NCBI GenBank assembly: GCA_945903655.1
Contig: CAMDOY010000053.1
Span: forward strand, 1 to 14,437
Reading direction: 5' to 3'
DNA from: Rhizobium sp. Q54
GTDB lineage: Bacteria > Pseudomonadota > Alphaproteobacteria > Rhizobiales > Beijerinckiaceae
DNA length: 14,437 nucleotides
Position numbers and translations under genes: made by a program. The notes under the pieces were generated by a model that was given only the letters and a program-made list of their open reading frames with translations, was not told the DNA's origin and ran no database searches. Positions 1-5,954 of this stretch are shown here, piece after piece; within the stretch, counting starts at the first letter, position 1, and each line of letters opens with the position of its first letter.

Positions 1-466
1 CCCCACCCGCCATGAGAAGCGCTGCCGGATAGGCCTCGCGCAGAAAAGCCGCCGCCTGCGCGAAGCAAGGCTTGGTCGTCCCGAACATATAGGAGATCCC
101 GAAGGCAACGTGCTGCGCCTCGTCGGTGTCAATGCGCAGCTTCCCCTGCCAACAGCTATCGTAGTCGAAACCATCCTGGTGCGCGGCCTTCAGTAGCTCG
201 AAGTTGAGATCAATGATCGAAACCTTCAGGTCCGGCACCGCGCGTCGCGCGGCGGCGGCCAGATAGAGGAGGCCGGTGGGGGGGAAATTGTAATAGCCGC
301 CGGATCGGGCCGTCTTCACGTCGAAAAAGGCCTTCGGCACGAGCGCAGGCTGCACGAGAACAAGATGACGCACCCCCTGCCGCGCGAAGGGTGTCACGAA
401 CTCGGCGAATCTAGCTAAAGTATCTTTCTCAGCCTGTTCCGACTTCGGGGTTACTTGGACGGTCAT
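1..466 (-). CDS. Cobalamin (B12)-binding radical SAM protein, N-terminal part
   Basis: This reading frame is open from an ATG at 466 to the window edge, giving 155 codons with the C-terminal part missing. It has the look of the N-terminal B12-binding domain found ahead of many radical-SAM domains: a beta strand with LVLVQPALVP at residues 35-44, then NFPPTGLLYLAAAARR at about 60-75 (the PPxGLxYLAA signature), a strand VSIIDLNFE near 83-91, the block VAFGISYMFGTTKP near 121-134, and LLMAGG at the break. The CxxxCxxC cluster motif of the radical-SAM domain would lie beyond the edge and cannot be seen. Enzymes of this class often methylate unactivated carbon or do other radical chemistry; the substrate is unknown. 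It is transcribed away from the heptose locus and separated from it by an IS remnant. A TTG directly before the ATG is an alternative start. Family assignment is good; function is open. Confidence 0.72.
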   Translation of the reverse strand, partial: MTVQVTPKSEQAEKDTLARFAEFVTPFARQGVRHLVLVQPALVPKAFFDVKTARSGGYYNFPPTGLLYLAAAARRAVPDLKVSIIDLNFELLKAAHQDGFDYDSCWQGKLRIDTDEAQHVAFGISYMFGTTKPCFAQAAAFLREAYPAALLMAGG

Positions 467-539
467 CAATCACATCCAGCTGGCGAGCCCGACAAAGTGC
501 CGGACGACTAGGGTTAGGGTAGCAATGTCATCCCAGCGT

Positions 540-555
540 TGAGTGGTCAAGCTTT
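540..555 (+). repeat. Candidate left terminal inverted repeat of the IS remnant
   Basis: TGAGTGGTCAAGCTTT resembles, with small gaps, the reverse complement of the right end at 1208-1223 (TGAGGCGGCCAACTTT). TGAG, GG, CAA and CTTT are shared in order. The match is imperfect, as expected in an old remnant, and could be chance. Confidence 0.3.
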
Positions 556-557
556 AG

Positions 558-1183
558 GAGAGCTGGCTCGGAAAAGCTGAACAGGAGGGCTTTAAAGTTG
601 AACGACTGCATGTTGTAACGCTGATGAAGCGCAAGGTGATCACGGCATTTTTTCGGAAGCTGAAGACCTCAAAACGGGTGCTCTGGCAACTACCCTATTT
701 TCTGCGAAACCTACCCGCCACTCGGACCAACCAGATCTGGGCGATGAATAGGACCTACATGTCAATGCGCGCGGCTCCATCGATCTCGCAGCCATCATGG
801 ACTGGTTCACCCGCTGGGTCATTGTCTGGCGGGTATTGATGAGGTTGGAGGCCGACTTTTGCGTCCAGGCTCTACGAGAAGAGGTAACACAGGATAGTGC
901 CCCCGAAATCTTTAGCACTGATCAGGGCAGCCACTTCACTTCGATGAGGTGTATAAAGGTGCTGACCGACCGAGAGATTAAGATCAAAACGACCGGAAAA
1001 GGCGGGTGGCGAGACCATATCTTCGTCAAAGTCTGCGAGACCCGGGCTTCCGTTGGGCACAATATAGGCTTCTATTACGACCGTCGCCCGCATTCACAGC
1101 TTGACGGAAAGACACCCGCTCAGGCCTAGTTCAATTTGCTGGAGCCCATAGTGGCCGCAAAATCTAAGCGAAAGCTCACTTAA
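558..1183 (+). pseudogene. IS3-family transposase OrfB remnant (integrase core), frameshifted
   Basis: Two frames together read as one IS3-type OrfB. The first covers the segment before the core (LMKRKVI, then PYFLRNLPATRTNQIWAMN). The second runs from SIDLAAIMDWFTR through FSTDQGSHFTS and FYYDRRPHSQLDGKTPAQA. Lesions: an apparent one-base loss near 767-768, where ATGGCGCGC would be expected and ATGCGCGC is found, shifts the frame. The first catalytic Asp (WAMD in the family) is Asn. About 18 residues are missing after IFVK at about 1028, which removes the catalytic Glu of the DDE triad. A TAG at 1127-1129 replaces the usual Tyr after QA, and the frame then continues as FNLLEPIVAAKS to TAA at 1183. 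The 5' part of the gene is absent upstream of about 558. Family identity rests on remembered IS3 OrfB sequence patterns and is strong; the gene is plainly dead. Confidence 0.8.
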
Positions 1184-1207
1184 GTAAGGCCAATCGGCTG
1201 TTCAAAC

Positions 1208-1223
1208 AAAGTTGGCCGCCTCA
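1208..1223 (-). repeat. Candidate right terminal inverted repeat of the IS remnant
   Basis: The sequence AAAGTTGGCCGCCTCA lies 24 bases after the final in-frame stop of the transposase remnant, the usual place for the right end of an IS3-type element, and ends in TCA. Its reverse complement partly matches the candidate left end at 540. Confidence 0.4.
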
Positions 1224-1350
1224 ACTTGAAGAAAAAATGTTGCATAAGTAATTAATAATGTTCGTTTAATAATACTATTATTGCTCCGCTAGCGCGGGGC
1301 AGGGGCGCATTTCTGCAGAGGCACCGGTCAATTCTTGAATAAGGAAGTTG
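1224..1350. other. A/T-rich non-coding spacer between the IS remnant and gmhB
   Basis: This interval is much richer in A and T than its surroundings, especially 1224-1282, and no credible gene is seen. It holds a perfect A/T palindrome at 1268-1282 and a GC hairpin at 1283-1300. It lies where the IS remnant (plus) and the phosphatase gene (minus) point towards each other. Confidence 0.6.
1268..1300. terminator. Palindrome plus GC hairpin, possible terminator for the phosphatase gene
   Basis: AATAATA-C-TATTATT (1268-1282) is a perfect palindrome. It abuts a hairpin at 1283-1300 made of GCTCCGC, loop TAGC, GCGGGGC: seven pairs, one of them G-T when read on the plus strand. On the minus strand, which is the coding strand of the phosphatase ending at 1351, the GC hairpin comes first and is followed by an A/T stretch, not a clean T-run. 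It is a weak terminator candidate that could equally be structural debris from the IS end. Confidence 0.3.
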
Positions 1351-1986
1351 TTAACCAGTATAGCCAAGGCGATCTTCCAGGGTTGTGCCCGCATCATCAA
1401 GAGAGCGGCATGCTAGCGCAGAGAAACCGCTCTGCAATCGCCACGGTGGGAATATGTCGGGGTCTTGTCCCAACAAGATCCCGCCCGCAAGACCCGCCCG
1501 CGCGCCAGCCTCCAGATCCGATAGGTTATCGCCAATGATCCATGATCTGCCGAGGTCCACGCCATATCGCGCGCCGACGAGATGGATCATTCCAGGGCCG
1601 GGTTTGCGCCACCACTCATGACCAGCGCTGGACTCAGGCGTTTTATCCGGGTGAAAGGGACAGGCGACGCTTATATCGATATGTCGCCCCTCGCTCAAGA
1701 GCGCCGCATCGATGGCGTCGGAAACGTGATGGTAGGTGGCGAGATTAAAAAGGCCTCGCGCAAGCCCTGATTGGTTTGTCACTACAGCAACGCTCATGTC
1801 GAAGCTCCGCGCGAGCTCTATGATCCCGGATATGCCCGGCATCAGTCGGATATCCTCAACCCGGCGCAAATAATGGACATTCTCGACCACCACGCCGTCC
1901 CGGTCGAGGAAAAGGCCTGGCCGGGCTTTTGCGGGCGCGTTATTCAGCCGAATGATCAGGTCGGATTCGCTCATGAGTTCAACCAT
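1351..1986 (-). CDS. gmhB: GmhB-like D-glycero-D-manno-heptose 1,7-bisphosphate 7-phosphatase (HAD family)
   Basis: The 211-residue protein shows all four HAD motifs. FLDRDG at 26-31 contains the nucleophile Asp28 and acid/base Asp30, VTNQSG at 69-74 is motif II, RKPGPGM at 127-133 carries the motif III Lys128, and IIGDNLSD at 150-157 is motif IV. These are typical of the GmhB/histidinol-phosphatase group, which removes the 7-phosphate from heptose 1,7-bisphosphate in the cytoplasm. The zinc loop of E. coli GmhB (CPHH...CDC) is mostly lost: CPFHP at 109-113 keeps the first Cys, but the second ligand is Phe and the CxC pair is replaced by Glu-Trp-Trp. The gene is divergent from the HldE-like gene and likely shares its control region. 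No good Shine-Dalgarno is seen before ATG 1986 or the in-frame ATG at 1974. The neighbouring GmhA- and HldE-like genes support a heptose role over histidinol phosphate. Confidence 0.82.
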   Translation of the reverse strand: MVELMSESDLIIRLNNAPAKARPGLFLDRDGVVVENVHYLRRVEDIRLMPGISGIIELARSFDMSVAVVTNQSGLARGLFNLATYHHVSDAIDAALLSEGRHIDISVACPFHPDKTPESSAGHEWWRKPGPGMIHLVGARYGVDLGRSWIIGDNLSDLEAGARAGLAGGILLGQDPDIFPPWRLQSGFSALACRSLDDAGTTLEDRLGYTG

Positions 1987-2031
1987 AGGTCAAAGAGCCG
2001 TCGCTTTCCACGGTCAGCATGTGGGAACGGG

Positions 2032-2060
2032 TTGGCCGTTGGCATCGATTAAGCTATCGT
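2032..2060 (+). promoter_or_regulatory. Candidate sigma-70-type promoter for the plus-strand operon
   Basis: TTGGCC (2032-2037) and TATCGT (2055-2060) each match four of six consensus bases and are exactly 17 bases apart. A transcript starting near 2067 would reach the Shine-Dalgarno at 2073-2078 and the TTG start at 2085. This would place the more upstream ATG at 2019 outside the message. It is a pattern match only. Confidence 0.3.
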
Positions 2061-2072
2061 GACCTCCTCCTC

Positions 2073-2078
2073 AAGGAG
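2073..2078 (+). promoter_or_regulatory. Ribosome binding site deciding the TTG start of the HldE-like gene
   Basis: AAGGAG lies six bases before TTG 2085. It is preceded by CTCC (2067-2070), which can fold onto GGAG (2075-2078) with a TCAA loop. The ATG at 2097 is 18 bases away, too far to be served by this site, and the ATG at 2019 has no comparable site. Confidence 0.5.
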
Positions 2079-2084
2079 TTGCCA

Positions 2085-3611
2085 TTGTCCTCACCCATGC
2101 CTGTCGCAAAAGATGATTTGATGGAAAGGCTAGCGAGCGACGTTCGCGAGCGTGCCGACGGCGAGAAGATTGTTTTCGTGTCGGGCAACTTCAATATTCT
2201 CCACCCTGGTCACCTCCGCCTGTTTCGCTTTGCTGCGGAACAGGGCAACCGCCTTGTCGTGGGCGTGACGGCCGACGGAACGGATGGCGTGAGCGTTAGG
2301 CAGGACCTGCGGCTTCAGGACGTGCGGGCGATTGGCTCCGTTCATGATGCTATCGCCCTGTCCGAACCTCCGGAGCGCTTCATCGCAAGGCTCAAACCTG
2401 AGTATGTTGTAAAAGGGAAGGAATATCTGCAGCTTGAGAATCCGGAGCTGTCGGCGGTGCGCAGCTATGGTGGGACCATTCTGTTCAGCTCAGGCGAAGT
2501 CCGGTTTTCGTCAATCGACCGCCTGCAACGTGAATATGTGACGCTTGAACATAGCGCGATCAGGAAGCCTGCAGATTACCCCCGCCGCAACGGGTTCCGC
2601 ATCAGCGACCTGGCTTTGATTCCGGAGAAATTCAGGGGATTACGGGTTGTCGTGATCGGCGATCTCATCATCGATGAATATATCAACTGTGAGCCGCTTG
2701 GCATGTCGCGCGAAGATCCGACGTTGGTCGTTTCGCCTTTTGAAAACAAGCGCTTCGTAGGGGGAGCGGGGATCGTGGCCGCGCATGCGCGCGGGCTTGG
2801 CGCCCAGGTCCGCCTCATCAGCATAGCAGGTTGTGACGAGGTTGCGGAATTCGGGCGCCAGGAACTGTCCAAGCTGGCGGTGGAGACCGAAATCATTGCT
2901 GACGCCTCACGCCCAACGACGCTCAAAAAACGGTATCGGGCACTTGGCAAGACGTTGTTGCGCGTTAATCATGTGCGCCAGCATTCCATCGACGCCACGC
3001 AACAAGAAGCACTCATTCTAGCAGCAGAAACCGCACTGGGCGATGCGGATGTTCTGTTGTTCTCGGACTTCAACTATGGCTGCTTGCCGCAACCGATAGT
3101 TGATCGTCTGGCAAGGTTCGCGGTGAAACGCGGGATCATGATGGCCGCAGACAGCCAGGCCTCATCGCAGATGTCCGACATCTCGCGTTTCAAGGATATG
3201 ACCCTCATCACCCCTACCGAATATGAAGTTCGCTTGGCGTTGCGCGAAAACGAAGCCGGGTTGATTGTGGTCGCTGACCGCTTGCAACGGGTCTGTGGCG
3301 CGGAAAACGTCGTCATCACGCTGGGCGGCGAGGGGATGCTACTGCATGCGCCGCGCAGAGGGGCCTATCATACGGACCGGTTACCTGCGTTCAACTCGTC
3401 GCCGAAAGATGTCAGCGGCGCAGGCGATAGTTTCTTCGCCACCACAACTCTGGCGCTCCGGGCCGGTTTCGATATCTGGCAAGCGGCCTATCTTGGGTCG
3501 ATTGCGGCCGCTTGTCAGGTTTCGCGCGTAGGCAACACGCCATTGACGGCCGCCGAACTGCTCATGGAGGTCGCCAATCCGTCCAACGTCCTTGATGAGA
3601 TGGGCTTGTGA
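2085..3611 (+). CDS. HldE-like bifunctional heptose-phosphate nucleotidyltransferase / PfkB kinase, inverted domain order
   Basis: From TTG 2085 the protein has 508 residues; an in-frame ATG at 2019 would add 22. The N-terminal domain is a cytidylyltransferase-type fold: SGNFNILHPGH ending near residue 43 carries the HxGH nucleotide-binding motif, with VVKGKEY near 108-114, as in the adenylyltransferase half of HldE. The C-terminal domain, from about residue 187, is a ribokinase/PfkB kinase: VVVIGDLIIDEY, then GGAG near 226, LITPTE near 375, and DVSGAGD at 442-448 with catalytic Asp448. E. coli HldE has the kinase first and the transferase second, so the order here is reversed. Expected reactions are heptose 7-phosphate to 1,7-bisphosphate and heptose 1-phosphate to NDP-heptose; the nucleotide is not shown by sequence. 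It heads the operon, and its stop overlaps the next start (GTGA). It could act on a related sugar, but GmhA and GmhB neighbours favour heptose. Confidence 0.82.
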   Translation: MSSPMPVAKDDLMERLASDVRERADGEKIVFVSGNFNILHPGHLRLFRFAAEQGNRLVVGVTADGTDGVSVRQDLRLQDVRAIGSVHDAIALSEPPERFIARLKPEYVVKGKEYLQLENPELSAVRSYGGTILFSSGEVRFSSIDRLQREYVTLEHSAIRKPADYPRRNGFRISDLALIPEKFRGLRVVVIGDLIIDEYINCEPLGMSREDPTLVVSPFENKRFVGGAGIVAAHARGLGAQVRLISIAGCDEVAEFGRQELSKLAVETEIIADASRPTTLKKRYRALGKTLLRVNHVRQHSIDATQQEALILAAETALGDADVLLFSDFNYGCLPQPIVDRLARFAVKRGIMMAADSQASSQMSDISRFKDMTLITPTEYEVRLALRENEAGLIVVADRLQRVCGAENVVITLGGEGMLLHAPRRGAYHTDRLPAFNSSPKDVSGAGDSFFATTTLALRAGFDIWQAAYLGSIAAACQVSRVGNTPLTAAELLMEVANPSNVLDEMGL

Positions 3612-4339
3612 GAGCGCTTCTTCTGGCCGCCGGCTTTGGCACACGTCTGCGGCCGCTGACTGACCATATCCCCAAGTGCCTCGTTTCGATCCACGGTAGG
3701 CCTCTTCTGGATTATTGGCTCGACGCACTCTTCAATGACGCTCGAATGGAACGGGTGCTCATCAATACGCACTATCTCCATGAATTGGTGGAGTATTTCA
3801 TCTCCTCTTCCCCCTGGCGAGAGCGGATTGATCTTGTTTATGAACCAGACTTGCTGGGTACTGGCGGAACGATCCTCGCCAACAGTGACTGGTTTGGCGA
3901 CGGCAACTTCCTGGTGGCCCATGCCGACAATCTGACCGACGCCAAGCTTTCAGAGCTGATCGGGGCGCATCAATCGGCTCCGTCCGACAACCTTCTGACA
4001 ATGCTTGCATTCCGTACCCAGACGCCGAGAAGTTGCGGGATCCTTGAGCTCGATGGGGAGTCTCGCGTCCTGGCCTTTCATGAAAAGGTCATGGATCCGC
4101 CCGGAAATCTCGCCAATGGCGCGGTCTATGTGGTCTCGCAACAGGTTATCGAAAGCATCGCCGCCCTTGGGAAATCGGTTGTGGATCTCTCGACAGAAGT
4201 CATTCCGGGGTTGTTACCCCGGATCACGGCTTTCGAACACAGAGGGTTTTTTATGGACATAGGCTCCCCCGAAGCCCTCGAACAGGCGCGCAGAACATTC
4301 CCTGATTTCAGAACAGCGGGTCCGGATGGTGTCATTTAG
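3608..4339 (+). CDS. hddC: Sugar-1-phosphate nucleotidyltransferase, HddC-like
   Basis: The 243-residue protein begins with the signature LLAAGFGTRLRPLT (5-18) followed by Pro22-Lys23, the nucleotide-binding loop of the NTP_transferase family. Further in are GTGGTIL (84-90), AHADN (104-108, with the metal-binding Asp), FHEKV (about 157-161) and DIGSPE near the C-terminus. The start is GTG 3608, which overlaps the stop of the HldE-like gene. In the GDP-heptose pathway HddC makes GDP-D-glycero-alpha-D-manno-heptose from the 1-phosphate, and the gene context fits. From sequence alone a mannose- or glucose-1-phosphate nucleotidyltransferase cannot be excluded, so the symbol is tentative. It supplies a second possible activating enzyme beside the N-terminal domain of the upstream protein. 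Confidence 0.7.
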   Translation: MRALLLAAGFGTRLRPLTDHIPKCLVSIHGRPLLDYWLDALFNDARMERVLINTHYLHELVEYFISSSPWRERIDLVYEPDLLGTGGTILANSDWFGDGNFLVAHADNLTDAKLSELIGAHQSAPSDNLLTMLAFRTQTPRSCGILELDGESRVLAFHEKVMDPPGNLANGAVYVVSQQVIESIAALGKSVVDLSTEVIPGLLPRITAFEHRGFFMDIGSPEALEQARRTFPDFRTAGPDGVI

Positions 4340-4413
4340 ATGCGCAGGCGTCCGGCCCGTTGTTGAATCGCAGCAGCCCTGATGTTAAAGCGCGTGACGT
4401 AGGGTACTCTTCA

Positions 4414-5364
4414 ATGGACAGATCACCGATGAAACTCTTGGTCACTGGCGCTTGTGGATACAAGGGATCTGTTCTCGTGCCCAAGCTTCTGGCGCTGGGC
4501 CACGAGGTCCGCGCCTTCGATATCCAGTGGTTCGGCAATGAGCTTCAGTCTCATCCCAACTTGGAGGTCATGCAGGGCGATGTGCGCGATACCGACGCCA
4601 TCCCTCTGGACGGCGTTAAGGCCATTATCCACCTGGCCTCGGTCGCCAATGATCCATGCGGGGACCTCGACCCGAAGCTAACATGGGAAATAAGCGCTTT
4701 GGCCACCATGCGTCTGGCCGACAAGGCGCTGCGCCACGGGATCGACCGGATCATCTACGCCTCGTCGGGAAGCGTCTACGGCGTCAAGTCGGAAGAGCAG
4801 GTCACGGAAGATCTCGAACTTGAACCGATCACCGAATATAACAAGACCAAGATGGTCGCAGAACGGGTTCTGCTCAGCTATGCGAATGACATGGCCGTGC
4901 AGATCGTGCGCCCCGCCACCGTATGCGGTGTCAGTTCGCGCATGCGTCTGGATGTTGCTGTGAACATGCTGACCATGCAGGCGTTGACCAATAGCCGGAT
5001 CACGGTCTTTGGCGGTGATCAGGTTCGCCCCAATATTCATATCGACGACATCACCGACCTCTATATCTATCTGCTCGACCATCCGGAGTTGACCGGCGTC
5101 TATAATGCGGGTTTCGAGAACATCTCCATCCGCGAAATCGCGGAGCGCGTTGTACGCATCATTCCAGCCGAGATCGTCTTCACGCCCTCGAATGATCCGC
5201 GCTCGTATCGGCAAAACTCTGACAAGCTTCTGGCGACCGGTTTTCGCCCGCGCAAAACCGTCGATGACGCCATCAGCGAGATCGTCGCCGCTTTCCAGCG
5301 GGGCGTGCTCAAGGATCAGGACCGCTGGCATAATCTGCGCTGGATGCAGAAGGCGCGCTCGTGA
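4414..5364 (+). CDS. NAD-dependent nucleotide-sugar epimerase/dehydratase (extended SDR)
   Basis: From ATG 4414 the protein has 316 residues. It has the extended-SDR cofactor motif TGACGYKG (11-18), an ASSGSVYG segment (116-123) holding the active-site Ser, and the catalytic YxxxK as YNKTK (142-146). RPATVCGV and PNIHIDDI further on are typical of the substrate-binding half. It probably oxidises, epimerises or dehydrates the NDP-heptose made by the preceding enzymes, but the exact reaction cannot be read from sequence. A 74-base gap separates it from the previous gene, the largest inside this operon. TAGGG nine bases before ATG 4414 favours that start; ATG 4429 (MKLLVTG) is nearly as likely. 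The stop overlaps the next start (TGATG), so translation with the isomerase is probably coupled. Confidence 0.82.
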   Translation: MDRSPMKLLVTGACGYKGSVLVPKLLALGHEVRAFDIQWFGNELQSHPNLEVMQGDVRDTDAIPLDGVKAIIHLASVANDPCGDLDPKLTWEISALATMRLADKALRHGIDRIIYASSGSVYGVKSEEQVTEDLELEPITEYNKTKMVAERVLLSYANDMAVQIVRPATVCGVSSRMRLDVAVNMLTMQALTNSRITVFGGDQVRPNIHIDDITDLYIYLLDHPELTGVYNAGFENISIREIAERVVRIIPAEIVFTPSNDPRSYRQNSDKLLATGFRPRKTVDDAISEIVAAFQRGVLKDQDRWHNLRWMQKARS

Positions 5365-5951
5365 TGACCGAGGTTTGCAATCCCAAGGAGCATTTTGCGA
5401 ACTATGGCGTGCGCCTCGCCGCCGTGCTCGCCAATGCGGATTTCACACCAGTCGAGACTTTGGCGCGCGCCCTGCTTGCATGTTGGCGGGCGGGCAAGAG
5501 CGTCTATTTTTGTGGCAACGGCGGAAGCGCTGGTAATGCCATCCACCTCGCCAATGACTTCATCTATGGGATCGCAGGCGGCAAGGGACCGGGCATGCGA
5601 GCCCACGCGCTGTCTGCCAACTCCGCCGTCCTCACCTGTCTTGCCAACGACATCGAGTTCGCCGAGATCTATTCGACGCAGATCAAGGTTTTCTGCGGGC
5701 CCGGCGACGTCTTGATTGCGCTGTCGGGCAGCGGCAATTCGCCAAACATCCTCAAGGCCATTGAAGCCGCACGCGACATGGGCATGACGACTTTTGCCAT
5801 TCTCGGCTTCAGCGGCGGCAAGGCCAAGGCGCTTGTTGAAACGCCGATACATTTCGCGATCGACGACATGCAGATTTCGGAAGACCTCCAGATGATGGTT
5901 GGGCATATGGTCATGCAGTGGTTGAAGCAAAACGCCTGTCAGGGGGAATGA
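5364..5951 (+). CDS. gmhA: GmhA-like sedoheptulose 7-phosphate isomerase (SIS domain)
   Basis: This 195-residue single SIS-domain protein has CGNGGSAGNA (50-59), LSGSGNS (120-126), and a C-terminal block in which Glu173 and His181 (SEDLQMMVGH) match the helix bearing the catalytic His of GmhA. GmhA converts sedoheptulose 7-phosphate to D-glycero-D-manno-heptose 7-phosphate, the first committed step of heptose synthesis. At the position of E. coli Glu65 (HFAEEL) this protein has Asp within HLANDF. This may mark a GmhA subgroup found in capsule and LPS clusters; it keeps the acid but shortens it. Start is ATG 5364, overlapping the upstream stop; GTG 5361 is a possible earlier start. Another SIS sugar isomerase is possible, but the HldE- and GmhB-like neighbours make heptose most likely. 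Confidence 0.85.
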   Translation: MTEVCNPKEHFANYGVRLAAVLANADFTPVETLARALLACWRAGKSVYFCGNGGSAGNAIHLANDFIYGIAGGKGPGMRAHALSANSAVLTCLANDIEFAEIYSTQIKVFCGPGDVLIALSGSGNSPNILKAIEAARDMGMTTFAILGFSGGKAKALVETPIHFAIDDMQISEDLQMMVGHMVMQWLKQNACQGE

Positions 5952-5954
5952 GGC

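Larger units (their letters stand above)
540..1223 (+). mobile_element. Decayed, internally deleted IS3-family insertion sequence
   Basis: The stretch holds the recognisable 3' half of an IS3-family orfB and what may be both ends of the element. The right end reads ...GGCCGCCTCA to 1223, in the style of IS3-type termini that finish in TCA. The candidate left end begins TGAGTGGTCAAGCTTT at 540 and is a gapped match to the reverse complement of the right end. About 684 bases remain, roughly half of a normal element, so orfA and the 5' half of orfB are gone. No convincing target-site duplication is visible: GCGT lies on the left and ACTT on the right. The element sits between the radical-SAM gene and the heptose locus. 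It is certainly not autonomous. The exact ends are uncertain. Confidence 0.6.

Noticed and set aside
1224..1300. A CRISPR or other repeat array in the A/T-rich patch
   Set aside because: There are palindromes but no regularly spaced repeat units.
1771..2052. Plus-strand frame overlapping the start of the phosphatase gene
   Set aside because: It is antisense to HAD motif I, and the product is not recognisable.
4678..5331. Long minus-strand open frame of 217 codons opposite the first SDR
   Set aside because: It lies wholly inside a gene with clear SDR motifs, is rich in Asp/Val/Ile runs typical of antisense reading, and resembles no family.
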